Below, one piece after another: positions 14,017 to 14,194 of a stretch of DNA of 14,194 nt. The position numbers and the translations under genes were made by a program. Below the pieces are notes generated by a model. The model ran no database searches and had not been told where the DNA came from. It worked only from the letters and a program-made list of their open reading frames with translations. This stretch comes from UBA6382 sp963600315. Its GTDB lineage: Bacteria > Bacteroidota > Bacteroidia > Bacteroidales > Bacteroidaceae. The stretch's first letter is position 1. Each line of letters begins with the position of its first letter. The stretch spans positions 1 to 14,194 of the forward strand of contig CAVCAW010000069.1 of the NCBI GenBank assembly GCA_963600315.1. The letters run 5' to 3'.

Positions 14017-14194
14017 TCATTTATCTTTAAACAATACGATAATAAAACGGACAAAAAATGTTTGTTAGCTCCTTGCTGGGTAATATAAGGGACTGAAGAA
14101 TTGGCTTTTTAGAAATAGTACTGATTTCAAGTGAGAATTAGATAATATTATATGTTATGTGTTGAATAGGGTTGTATGGTCTGTCCCTATTTTG

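Noticed and set aside
14004..14054. N-terminal extension of NhaC from a TTG codon
   Set aside because: The ATG at 14003 fits the family N terminus better; the extension would also run through the candidate -7 box.
1..14194. CRISPR array, prophage or defence system
   Set aside because: No spaced direct repeats, cas-like proteins, phage structural genes or known defence domains were found on either strand.

Overview
The window looks like a chromosomal piece of a Bacteroidales bacterium (Bacteroides/Prevotella-like). The reasons are: promoters of the Bacteroidetes type (TTG or TTTG, 19-20 bp, TAnnTTTG) rather than -35/-10 boxes; almost no Shine-Dalgarno sequences; a split MacB-type exporter with its own TolC gene; and a GDP-fucose synthase that resembles Bacteroides enzymes. 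No taxon can be fixed from the sequence alone.

Layout. (1) 1-1709, plus strand: the 3' part of a group II intron. It holds a complete 468-residue reverse transcriptase/maturase without an endonuclease domain, then domain V and domain VI; the 5' end of the intron is outside the window. (2) 1731-6343, minus strand: a four-gene tripartite efflux operon, transcribed as TolC-like outer membrane protein, MacA-like adaptor, ABC ATPase, MacB-like permease. The intron lies about 20 bp past the last stop codon, in the opposite orientation. (3) 6344-6747: a divergent intergenic region with a candidate promoter at each end. (4) 6748-10715, plus strand: gmd with an extra N-terminal helix-turn-helix domain, a FucP-type sugar/H+ symporter, and GDP-L-fucose synthase (fcl). 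(5) 10886-11977, plus strand: a sugar-kinase-like member of the aminoglycoside phosphotransferase fold, with its own very good promoter and a hairpin terminator. (6) 12332-12405: tRNA-Arg(ACG) with promoter and a strong palindromic terminator. (7) 12516-14003, minus strand: an NhaC-type Na+/H+ antiporter.

How the genes fit together. Gmd and Fcl together convert GDP-mannose to GDP-L-fucose, the donor for fucosylating capsule, O-antigen or glycoproteins. The FucP-like permease between them would bring in free fucose or a related sugar, and the kinase downstream might phosphorylate a sugar at C1. No fucose isomerase, fuculokinase, aldolase or Fkp gene is in the window, so the use of imported sugar is unresolved. 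The efflux operon, tRNA and antiporter are separate housekeeping or stress units.

The most unusual observation is the helix-turn-helix domain fused in frame to the GDP-mannose dehydratase, together with a 22-bp dyad lying across that gene's own -7 promoter element. This suggests, but does not prove, an enzyme that regulates its own synthesis.
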